Below, piece by piece: positions 16,656-23,460 of a stretch of 59,353 nucleotides of DNA (position 1 is its first letter; each line of letters opens with the position of its first letter). Origin of the DNA: an uncultured Lachnospiraceae bacterium (GTDB lineage Bacteria > Bacillota > Clostridia > Lachnospirales > Lachnospiraceae). Position numbers and translations under genes: made by a program. The notes below the pieces were generated by a model. The model had not been told where the DNA came from, did no database searches, and worked only from the letters and a program-made list of their open reading frames with translations. The stretch covers positions 1 through 59,353 of the forward strand of contig CAJUQJ010000023.1 of assembly GCA_910588215.1 (NCBI GenBank), in the 5' to 3' direction.

Positions 16656-17420
16656 ATGACGGAGCAGTTTGCGCGGACAAAGATCTTGCTGGGGCATGAG
16701 GCGATGGAAAGGCTGGCCCGGGCCCGGGTGGCAGTGTTTGGAATCGGGGGAGTGGGCGGCCATGTGTGTGAGGCGCTGGCGCGAAGCGGAGTGGGGGCTT
16801 TTGACCTGATTGATGATGATAGGGTATGCATAACGAATTTAAACCGGCAGATTATCGCCACGCACAGGACGATCGGGCGCTATAAGACAGAGGTAATGCG
16901 TGAACGGATCCTGGAGATCAATCCGGAGGCTGACGTGCGGGTGCATCAATGCTTTTTCCTGCCGGAAAATGCGGGGCAGTTTCCTTTCGCGGAATATGAC
17001 TATGTGGTGGATGCGGTAGATACCGTGACAGCGAAGATCGAGCTGATCCTGCGCGCCAGGGAGAATCATGTGCCGGTCATTAGCAGCATGGGGGCGGGCA
17101 ACAAGCTCGATGCCAGTGCATTTCGGGTGGCGGATATCTATGAGACGAAGGTGTGTCCATTGGCAAGAGTGCTGCGCAGGGAACTGAAAAAGAGAAATGT
17201 GGAGCATCTTAAGGTGGTATACTCGGAGGAAGAGCCGCTTGTACCGCAGGAGGCGAAAGAGGCAGGGCTGCAGACTGACGCCGGGCAGGGCACGACGCAG
17301 GAGAAGAGAAGCGGCAGGAGAAGAGCCGTTCCGGGAAGTGTGGCTTTCGTGCCGTCTGTGGCCGGACTGATTCTTGCCGGGGAGGTCGTGAAGGACCTGA
17401 TCATACCGATGCAATGCTGA
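16656..17420 (+). CDS. tcdA: tRNA threonylcarbamoyladenosine dehydratase (TcdA/CsdL-like)
   Basis: Start taken at ATG 16656, with GAGG 8 bases upstream. A TTG six bases earlier would leave no room for a ribosome binding site. 254 residues of E1/ThiF-like fold: ATP-binding VAVFGIGGVGGHVCEALARSG region with G-I-G-G-V-G-G, then DLIDDDRVCITNLNRQI, the conserved D-D-D-x-V-x-x-x-N-x-N-R-Q motif. The enzyme uses ATP to cyclise t6A37 of ANN-decoding tRNAs to ct6A. The tail (about 205-225) is charged and low-complexity. Single gene, followed after about 90 bases by the acyltransferase. Confidence 0.9.
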   Translation: MTEQFARTKILLGHEAMERLARARVAVFGIGGVGGHVCEALARSGVGAFDLIDDDRVCITNLNRQIIATHRTIGRYKTEVMRERILEINPEADVRVHQCFFLPENAGQFPFAEYDYVVDAVDTVTAKIELILRARENHVPVISSMGAGNKLDASAFRVADIYETKVCPLARVLRRELKKRNVEHLKVVYSEEEPLVPQEAKEAGLQTDAGQGTTQEKRSGRRRAVPGSVAFVPSVAGLILAGEVVKDLIIPMQC

Positions 17421-17426
17421 TATCGA

Positions 17427-17455
17427 TTGAGGTTCTGCATGCCATAGAGTATACT
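17427..17455 (+). promoter_or_regulatory. Promoter of the acyltransferase gene
   Basis: TTGAGG (17427-17432), 17-base spacer, TATACT (17450-17455), 56 bases before the ATG. Confidence 0.45.
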
Positions 17456-17511
17456 GGAAATATGGATAAAGAAAACTTCAGGAAACAGTTCTATGTAACG
17501 GGGGATTACAG

Positions 17512-18879
17512 ATGAAGATAAAAACCGTCAAAATGGGTTACGAAGATGTACTTGCGCTGCCGGTTCCGATGCATGAGAAACCGATCAGACAGAGGCTGAT
17601 CTTCCGGATCATCTTGCTGCTGCTTTCCATGTGGGATCTGTGGATGACAAGATTTACTTACCGGACAGATGGACTGGAGAAGCTTGGCAGAGACGAGCCC
17701 TGTCTGGTCTTGATGAACCATTCCAGTTTTATCGATCTGAAGATCGCGTCCAGACTGCTGGTCACAAGACCTTTTCATATCATCTGTACATCAGACGGAT
17801 TTGTGGGTAAGCGGTGGCTGATGCGGCTGATCGGCTGTATCCCCACCAGGAAGTTCATGATGGATGTGACACTGGTGCGGGATATGGTCTATGCGGTCAA
17901 GGAACTGAAAAGTTCCATCCTGATGTTTCCGGAGGCGAGTTACAGCTTCGACGGCACCCAGACACCCCTGCCGGAAAGCCTTGGGAAGTGTCTTAAGCTG
18001 CTCAAGGTGCCGGTTGTGATGATACGGACGACGGGAGCCTTTGCGAGAGACCCTCTATATAACAATCTGCAGCTGCGCAAAGTACGGGTATCTGCGGAGG
18101 TGGAATATCTGCTTTCGCCGGAGGATATCGCGATAAAGTCACCGCAGGAACTGAATGATATTCTGAGGGAAAAGTTCACTTTTGATTATTTTAAGTGGCA
18201 GCAGGAAAATAAGATTCGCGTAGCGGAGCCCTTTCGTGCGGACGGTCTGAACAGGATGCTGTACAAATGTCCCCGGTGCAAGACGGAAGGACAGATGCTG
18301 GGACAGGGCACTAAGATCGGCTGTCGATGCTGCGGAGGAACATACGAACTGACAGAATACGGGTATCTGCAGGCGGTTGAGGATGCAGCCGCGACAGCGA
18401 CAGCGGCAACAAGTGTGGCAGAGATGGCAGCGGATGCAGAAGCGGGTTTGGCAGCAGAAGTGACAGCGGCAACAGGCGGACAGCTGCAGTTCACCCACAT
18501 TCCGGACTGGTATCGGTGGGAACGGGAGTGTGTCAGACAGGAACTGGAAGCAGGGACTTACCGGCTGGAGGTTCCGGTAACGATCCATATGTTGGTCAAT
18601 ACGGACTGTGTCTATCAGGTGGGAGAGGGGACACTGGTGCATACCAGAGAAGGGTTTCACCTGACAGGTTGTGACAGCAGGCTGGATTACAGACAGGAGC
18701 CGCAGGCTTCTTACAGCCTGTATTCGGATTTCTACTGGTATGAGATTGGTGATGTTATCTGCATCGGCGATGCCAGGGCGCAGTATTACTGCTTTCCCCA
18801 GAATTGCGGGGACATTGTGGCGAAGACAAGGCTGGCTACGGAGGAACTGTATAAGCTGCTGCAACAGAAAGCCTCATAA
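17512..18879 (+). CDS. Lysophospholipid acyltransferase family protein with C-terminal zinc ribbon
   Basis: 455 residues from ATG 17512. A hydrophobic N-terminal segment (RIILLLLSMWDLW) suggests membrane association. The PlsC-type motifs are N-H-S-S-F-I-D (LVLMNHSSFIDLKIAS; a variant of H-x4-D), then LIGCIPTRKFMMDV and LMFPEASYSFDG (the F-P-E-G-like block). From about residue 250 the sequence leaves the family: a four-cysteine zinc ribbon (YKCPRCKTEG ... GCRCCGGTYEL), an Ala/Thr/Glu-rich linker (about 290-325), then an unrecognised domain with WYRWERECVRQELEAGTY. Plain PlsC-like enzymes are about 200-250 residues. Expected role: transfer of an acyl chain to lysophosphatidate or a related glycerolipid. 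The extra half is of unknown function. Confidence 0.8.
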   Translation: MKIKTVKMGYEDVLALPVPMHEKPIRQRLIFRIILLLLSMWDLWMTRFTYRTDGLEKLGRDEPCLVLMNHSSFIDLKIASRLLVTRPFHIICTSDGFVGKRWLMRLIGCIPTRKFMMDVTLVRDMVYAVKELKSSILMFPEASYSFDGTQTPLPESLGKCLKLLKVPVVMIRTTGAFARDPLYNNLQLRKVRVSAEVEYLLSPEDIAIKSPQELNDILREKFTFDYFKWQQENKIRVAEPFRADGLNRMLYKCPRCKTEGQMLGQGTKIGCRCCGGTYELTEYGYLQAVEDAAATATAATSVAEMAADAEAGLAAEVTAATGGQLQFTHIPDWYRWERECVRQELEAGTYRLEVPVTIHMLVNTDCVYQVGEGTLVHTREGFHLTGCDSRLDYRQEPQASYSLYSDFYWYEIGDVICIGDARAQYYCFPQNCGDIVAKTRLATEELYKLLQQKAS

Positions 18880-18908
18880 ATATGTTATTGCATAACTGAA
18901 CCGGCAGG

Positions 18909-18942
18909 GAGGGTAGAGATTACGTATCTTGCCCTCTTTTTT
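18909..18942 (+). terminator. Intrinsic terminator after the acyltransferase
   Basis: GAGGG (18909-18913) pairs with CCCTC (18932-18936), with an inner AGAT/ATCT pair, followed by six T. It lies 30 bases after the stop. Confidence 0.7.
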
Positions 18943-18974
18943 GTATCATAGGATCAGGGGTTAAATAGTCCTTC

Positions 18975-19050
18975 GACCGATAAATTTACGGCTTCGGGCA
19001 TCAGCCCCTCGCCGAAGGGCGCTAAACGTCCGGGGACGTTTGCTAAGCGC
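18975..19050. repeat. Intergenic cluster of hairpins
   Basis: AACGTCC (19025-19031) and GGACGTT (19034-19040) pair perfectly around two bases and are extended outward by GCGC/GCGC (19019-19050). Just upstream, CTTCGG and CCGAAG form a second hairpin near 18992-19017. There is no poly-U tail and no coding potential. It lies directly left of the 166-bp repeat. Confidence 0.5.
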
Positions 19051-19064
19051 CGGCCGGAGTGGAA

Positions 19065-19230
19065 CTAGTACTCCGTACTGAAAACCCTTGTGCAAATATT
19101 TCGGTCTATTTTCCCGATTGCACAAGCCCAGAATACTCAACGTAGCCCGCTACGCCTCCGTTTCTGAACTTGTACACTCGAAAAAATATCCTCGAAAATT
19201 TGCACAGGAACTTCAAGTACGGAGTACTAG
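19065..19230 (+). mobile_element. 166-bp terminal-inverted-repeat element, copy 1 (MITE-like)
   Basis: Bounded by CTAGTACTCCGTACT (19065-19079) and its exact complement (19216-19230). Read by eye it is base-for-base the reverse complement of 31882-32047. If the outer TA pairs are taken as target duplication, the termini become GTACTCCGTAC, which would suit a Tc1/IS630-type transposase acting in trans. Inside are hairpins such as CTTGTGCAA/TTGCACAAG (19087-19126) and CGTAG/CTACG (19141-19154). No open reading frame of note. Confidence 0.85.
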
Positions 19231-19251
19231 ACAGTTGGAATGGGCTTAAGC

Positions 19252-19288
19252 GTTACAGTTTCTAGCCGGTTAGGACGTGAGCTGTAAC
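19252..19288. repeat. Short inverted repeat GTTACAG/CTGTAAC
   Basis: GTTACAG (19252-19258) and CTGTAAC (19282-19288), 23 bases apart, between the 166-bp repeat and the LytTR gene. It could be an operator or a hairpin in the leader; nothing more can be said. Confidence 0.3.
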
Positions 19289-19404
19289 ATCTTATGTCCT
19301 GGATCGGGCAGGATATGCAGCAGGCGGTTGCGGATATCCGGATGATGTGTTATCTTTAGGCCGGCTTAGAGGGAAGCGGCGGGAAGGAACAGGTGCAGGA
19401 TGAT

Positions 19405-19848
19405 ATGAAAATAGAGATCAAAGTAGACAGCAGCATCGAGGAGGATCGTATCAGCATTGCCTGCGGCAGACTGACACCGGAGCTGGAGAGGGTCATTACC
19501 ATGCTGCGGATCATGGAAAAGAAGTTTGTCGTGTCTGCGGAGGGGGAAACATTTCTGCTGGACGTCTCCACCATTCTGTACATCGAGGCAGTTGACAGAA
19601 AGACCTTCGTCTATACGGAAAAGGGAATCTACGAATCGGATCTGCGGTTGTATGAACTGGAGGAACAGCTGGAGGAATACGGTTTCTTCCGAGCCAGCAA
19701 GGCGAGCCTGATCCAACTGCGTGCCATTCGTTCCCTAAAGCGAGACATCAATCGGCGGATCCGGGTCACCATGGAGAATGGGGAAGTACTCATGGTGTCG
19801 AGACAATACGCAGAAACACTGAAAAAGAGGCTGGATATTTCACAATGA
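19405..19848 (+). CDS. LytTR-family DNA-binding regulator
   Basis: Start at ATG 19405 fits the family's usual opening (MKIEIKVD); an upstream GTG at 19393 with AAGGA is the alternative. About 147 residues. After an N-terminal alpha/beta stretch, residues about 45-145 form a LytTR domain (ILYIEAVDRKTFVYTEKGIY; FFRASKASLIQLRAIRSLKR). There is no receiver domain. It overlaps the DUF3021 gene by four bases and heads a four-gene unit LytTR-DUF3021-ABC ATPase-ABC permease, a standing arrangement in Firmicutes. In that arrangement the membrane protein is thought to restrain the regulator, which controls the transporter. Confidence 0.9.
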   Translation: MKIEIKVDSSIEEDRISIACGRLTPELERVITMLRIMEKKFVVSAEGETFLLDVSTILYIEAVDRKTFVYTEKGIYESDLRLYELEEQLEEYGFFRASKASLIQLRAIRSLKRDINRRIRVTMENGEVLMVSRQYAETLKKRLDISQ

Positions 19849-20414
19849 AAAGAGGGGAAGAGGAGATGAGGGAGATCGGAAGTAGAGAGATTGAAAGGAA
19901 AGAGATCGAAAGGAAAGAAATCGAAAGGAAAGAAATCGGAACGGAAGAGCAGAGAACGATCTTTGACTATCTGGGACAGGTCATGATCACTTTCGGATTC
20001 AGCGTGTTGGTGATGAACGTACTGTGCCTGCTTGTGGGGGAAGAGGCACAGGAAGTCTCCACGATCTATTCTATGGGCAAGGAGGGGCTGTCCGTGGCTA
20101 CTATGCTGCAATTCTTTGGCGTTTCGTGTTGTATCACGGGTCTGCGATTTCTTTTTTTCACGGATCGGATCATCAAACAGATGTCCATTACCATGCGCAC
20201 GGTATGTATGCTGACTGTGATCGTGATCGTGATCGCATTGTGTACAGCGCTGTTTGGCTGGTTTCCCACGGATATGTGGGAGTCCTGGGCGGCTTTTTTC
20301 CTGACCTTCTTTTTGTGTTTTATGGGCAGTCTTCTGCTCATGCATCTCAAAGAAAAGGCGGAGAACCGCAAGATGGAGGAAGCTCTGCGGCGGATCAAGG
20401 AGAGGAAGGGATAA
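19845..20414 (+). CDS. DUF3021 membrane protein, partner of the LytTR regulator
   Basis: 189 residues. The N-terminus carries a strongly charged tandem repeat (units of E-R-K-E-I, about residues 13-30) encoded by a repeating 15-base unit. Four membrane segments follow: about 47-70, 85-105, 118-140 and 147-168 (for example MLTVIVIVIALCTALFG). The tail is again basic. DUF3021 proteins accompany LytTR regulators and probably hold them at the membrane (family knowledge). The start overlaps the regulator stop (ATGA), and the ABC ATPase begins four bases after this stop. Confidence 0.88.
   Translation: MKRGEEEMREIGSREIERKEIERKEIERKEIGTEEQRTIFDYLGQVMITFGFSVLVMNVLCLLVGEEAQEVSTIYSMGKEGLSVATMLQFFGVSCCITGLRFLFFTDRIIKQMSITMRTVCMLTVIVIVIALCTALFGWFPTDMWESWAAFFLTFFLCFMGSLLLMHLKEKAENRKMEEALRRIKERKG
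19889..19940 (+). repeat. 15-base tandem repeat within the DUF3021 gene
   Basis: About three and a half copies of a unit close to GAAAGGAAAGAAATC, differing at one or two positions. Copy-number change in steps of one unit would keep frame and lengthen or shorten the charged N-terminus by five residues. Confidence 0.75.
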
Positions 20415-20418
20415 GTGT

Positions 20419-21369
20419 ATGGCAATTAAGACAGCAATCGATATAACGAAGGTAACACAGTATTTCGGGGAGCAAAAAGTACTGGCCGACATTACATTGT
20501 CCGTGGAAAAGGGAGAGATCATTGGGCTGTTGGGCCCTTCCGGGGCTGGTAAGACGACGCTGGTCAAGATCATGACGGGGCAGCTTGTCCCATCGGCGGG
20601 CAGCGTCATGCTGGACGGTCATGATATGGCGGAGACGAAGCAGGAAATGTACCGGAATATCGGTATGATGATGGATGATCTTGGTTTCTATGAGAGACTA
20701 TCCGGCTATGATAATCTGAAGATCTTTGCAGGTTTCTACGGCGTGCCGGAAGCCCGGGTCAGGGAAGTGCTGGAACAGGTGGGACTGTATCGGTATAGGA
20801 AAAGCCCGGTTCAGAAGTTTTCTAAGGGGATGAAAAACCGGCTTGCCCTTGCCAGGGCGGTATTGCATCGTCCGGGATTTCTTTTTCTCGATGAGCCCAC
20901 TGCGGGGCTGGATCCGGCTACGACGCTGCAGATCCACAAGCTGATCGGACAGATGCAGAAGGACGGGGTGACGATTTTCCTGACAACCCACAATATGGTG
21001 GAGGCAGAGAAGTTATGTAAACATGTGGCGTTGTTGCACGAGGGAAACATTGTGGAGTACGGAGAGCCGCAGGCGATCAACAGGAAATACAATTACCGGA
21101 ACCGGATAAAGATTCACCTGTACAGCGGTGAGGATATAGAGTTGGAAATGCAGAATGCAAAGGATGCAGCAAAGACGGTCTTTGAATATCTGCAGAGTGG
21201 GCAGATTGAGACTATCCACTCTTCGGAACCTGATCTGGAATCGGTTTTCCTGGAACTGACAGGCCGGAGTCTGCAGGAAGGGCGGCAGGCCGCCGAAGAG
21301 GACTGGTCATGTGGGAAGGCGGATCGAGAAAGGCAGCTGGTGCAGAGAAAGGGCAGAGATAAGACATGA
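20419..21369 (+). CDS. ABC transporter ATP-binding protein
   Basis: 316 residues. Walker A GPSGAGKTTLVKIM, Q-loop near MDDLGFYERLSG, signature FSKGMKNRLALARAVL (a K-G-M variant of the usual S-G-G-Q), Walker B FLFLDEPTAGLD and H-loop TTHNM are all present. The last 75 residues are a C-terminal extension common in lantibiotic-immunity/antibiotic-type exporters. It overlaps the permease by four bases. With only one small permease encoded, the exporter would be a 2:2 complex. Regulated with the LytTR pair. Confidence 0.92.
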   Translation: MAIKTAIDITKVTQYFGEQKVLADITLSVEKGEIIGLLGPSGAGKTTLVKIMTGQLVPSAGSVMLDGHDMAETKQEMYRNIGMMMDDLGFYERLSGYDNLKIFAGFYGVPEARVREVLEQVGLYRYRKSPVQKFSKGMKNRLALARAVLHRPGFLFLDEPTAGLDPATTLQIHKLIGQMQKDGVTIFLTTHNMVEAEKLCKHVALLHEGNIVEYGEPQAINRKYNYRNRIKIHLYSGEDIELEMQNAKDAAKTVFEYLQSGQIETIHSSEPDLESVFLELTGRSLQEGRQAAEEDWSCGKADRERQLVQRKGRDKT

Positions 21370-22061
21370 AAAATACGATAATCATTTACAGGAAACAGTT
21401 GAAGGATACCAAGAATAATGTGGCGCTGTGGATTCAGTTTGTTATGTTTCCGGTCATGGCCGCCATTATGGAGAACAGCATTCGGGTGGAAGGTATGCCG
21501 GAGCATTTCTTCGTCGGTATGTTTACGGTGATGCATGTGGGGATGGCGCCGCTTACGGTATCGGCGGCTATCATTTCGGAGGAAAAGGAGAAGAACACAC
21601 TGCGTATGCTGCTCTTTGCCAATGTAAAGCCATTGGAGTACCTGTGTGGGACCGGCGGGTTTGTGTTCACAGCCTGTATGGCAGGCGGTGTGGCCTTCGG
21701 CTTTCTTGGAGGCTATACGGGGGAGAAGCTGCTGCTGTTCTGTCTGATCATGGCAGCAGGCATTCTGGCTTCTATGCTGTTTGGCGCGGCGATCGGTGTA
21801 TGGAGCCGGACCCAGATCGCGGCAACTGCGGTGATGACACCGGTGATGATGGTCTTCGCATTCCTGCCGATGTTAGCCATGTTCAACCAGACCATAGAAA
21901 AGATCGCGGATATCGTGTATTCTCAGCATATCCAGCTTTTGATGAATAGCCTTAACGCCGGAACGCCGGCGGAAGCGAAGAATGTGATCGCCATTGCCGC
22001 CAATGTTATGATCGCGGCGGTTCTCTTCGGGATTGCGTATCGGCGCAGGGGACTGATGTAG
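21366..22061 (+). CDS. ABC-2 type permease
   Basis: 231 residues with six hydrophobic stretches: after an amphipathic start come WIQFVMFPVMAAIM, MAPLTVSAAIISEEKE (the conserved I-S-E-E-K-E coupling region), FVFTACMAGGVAFGFLG, LLLFCLIMAAGILASML, AVMTPVMMVFAFLPMLA and VIAIAANVMIAAVLFG. Partner of the ATPase encoded just upstream. Its last 56 bases overlap, on the opposite strand, the end of the small membrane protein gene at 22006. Confidence 0.88.
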   Translation: MKNTIIIYRKQLKDTKNNVALWIQFVMFPVMAAIMENSIRVEGMPEHFFVGMFTVMHVGMAPLTVSAAIISEEKEKNTLRMLLFANVKPLEYLCGTGGFVFTACMAGGVAFGFLGGYTGEKLLLFCLIMAAGILASMLFGAAIGVWSRTQIAATAVMTPVMMVFAFLPMLAMFNQTIEKIADIVYSQHIQLLMNSLNAGTPAEAKNVIAIAANVMIAAVLFGIAYRRRGLM

Positions 22062-22302
22062 TCTCGCTGTCAGGCAGATCTGAGAGCATCTCCGCCTGCC
22101 TTTTCTTCATCAGATCATAGAACCATAATAGGATCCAGAGAAGGACCGGCAGGGCAATGGTAGCGCCCAGGCACGCTGCGAAGAGCTGCCCCGAATCCAC
22201 GCTGCCAAAACACGCCACGAGGAAGGTGACAACATACAGGGAGATAAGCAGCACCACGCAGAGCAGAGCTGCAATCTGTTTAGGTTTTTTCTTTTTCATC
22301 AA
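22006..22302 (-). CDS. Small two-helix membrane protein
   Basis: 98 residues: a basic start (MMKKKKPKQ), helix about 10-32 (AALLCVVLLISLYVVTFLVA), a short loop with FGSVDSGQLFAACLGA, helix about 43-65 (ALPVLLWILLWFYDL) and a polar tail. On the minus strand AGGAG lies seven bases before the ATG. It resembles a widespread, unnamed Lachnospiraceae small membrane protein; the function is unknown. Its 3' end overlaps the permease gene convergently by 56 bases. Confidence 0.65.
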   Translation of the reverse strand: MMKKKKPKQIAALLCVVLLISLYVVTFLVACFGSVDSGQLFAACLGATIALPVLLWILLWFYDLMKKRQAEMLSDLPDSETTSVPCADTQSRREPPRS

Positions 22303-22568
22303 TGGGAACTCCTTACATCGATTTTGGGGTTAACATGCATTATACATGATTGAGGCCGCGTTGTACAGGACTGCGGGCAAAACTCTTCACCAGTGCGGTT
22401 GGACGATAAAAGGAGCATCGGACCTGACTTCCGCATTCGCAAAACCCGTGCTTATGCCCTCCTGCGTCTGCTACGCATACAAAGAGTTTGTTGCAGAGTC
22501 TGTTGTAATAAACAGGGAGTTGCTTTACAATGAAAGAGACTTGAAAATGAAAAGAGAATGAGGAAGCA

Positions 22569-23438
22569 ATGAATAACCTGTACGAATACATCGATCCTAT
22601 CATCTCCCCCTACGAGGCTTTCTGCTGTGACAGCAGTACCTCCAGGCTGCCCATCCCGGCGCACTGGCATTATTACGTGGAACTTCTTTATATATTGGAA
22701 GGGAATGTGCGGATCACGATCGAACATACGGTAACGGAAAACGCTCCCGGTTCGCTGATCCTGTTCCCGCCAAGATGCGTGCATGCTATCGGTTTCTCGG
22801 ACAGGAGAGAGCGGTTGCGGTATTATGTGGTGAAATTCGACCCGGAGATTTTGCCCCATTCTCCCAAGGGCGGGGTGGATCTGAAAACCTCCTTGCGGAG
22901 TATCAGTACATCTGCCTGTCCATGCTGCTTTCCGTCTGAGCGGATCGCGAAAAGGAACCTGCGGCCGCTGTTCGAGGAGATCGTGAAGGAATATGAGGAG
23001 AAGGCTTATGCTTACTCCATAGTCTTGAGCGCCGACTTGTGTCGGATCATGGCGGAATTTATCAGGCTCTGGCAAAAGGAAGGCTGTCTGCCGTCGCCGC
23101 CGCACATTCACCCTTCTTATGAGTTAGGGTTTGATTTTATCGCAGAGTATATTGACAAGCATTATTTTGAGGAATTGACCGTGGAAAAGCTGGCCTCCAT
23201 GTGCGGCATGTCGCATTCCACATTTTCACTGCATTTCCGCAGGCGGTATGGTATGACCTGCCGGGAATATATCAACGCTACCCGCATCAGTGTGGCTGAG
23301 AACATGCTTCTGTTCTCCGACCATGACGTGGCATTTATCGCGCAGGAAGTTGGCTATTCCGACTGTAGTTACTTCATACGCTGCTATAAGAAATTGAAGG
23401 GCATTACGCCCAAACAGGCGCGCAGAGCCGGGAAATAA
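22569..23438 (+). CDS. AraC family transcriptional regulator
   Basis: 289 residues. The N-terminal cupin has histidines in IPAHWHYYVELLYIL and LILFPPRCVHAIGFSD, a sugar-sensing pocket by analogy with AraC. The C-terminal double helix-turn-helix (about 190-289) reads LTVEKLASMCGMSHSTFSLH and DVAFIAQEVGYSDCSYFIRC, ending in KKLKGITPKQARR. It is convergent with the GH2 beta-mannosidase gene, 22 bases apart, and likely controls it (inference). AGGAAG precedes the ATG. Confidence 0.92.
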   Translation: MNNLYEYIDPIISPYEAFCCDSSTSRLPIPAHWHYYVELLYILEGNVRITIEHTVTENAPGSLILFPPRCVHAIGFSDRRERLRYYVVKFDPEILPHSPKGGVDLKTSLRSISTSACPCCFPSERIAKRNLRPLFEEIVKEYEEKAYAYSIVLSADLCRIMAEFIRLWQKEGCLPSPPHIHPSYELGFDFIAEYIDKHYFEELTVEKLASMCGMSHSTFSLHFRRRYGMTCREYINATRISVAENMLLFSDHDVAFIAQEVGYSDCSYFIRCYKKLKGITPKQARRAGK

Positions 23439-23454
23439 CGGCCATGCGCGCCTG
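23415..23454. terminator. Hairpin between the convergent AraC and GH2 genes
   Basis: CAGGCGCGCA (23415-23424) pairs with TGCGCGCCTG (23445-23454) across the AraC stop codon. On the plus strand it is followed by CAGCTTTTAA, a short U-tract. It may serve both directions. Confidence 0.5.
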
Positions 23455-23460
23455 CAGCTT

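Noticed and set aside
16454..16861. Minus-strand frame of about 135 codons upstream of tcdA
   Set aside because: Overlaps the promoter and start of tcdA in antisense; Phe/Ser-rich, without a recognisable domain.
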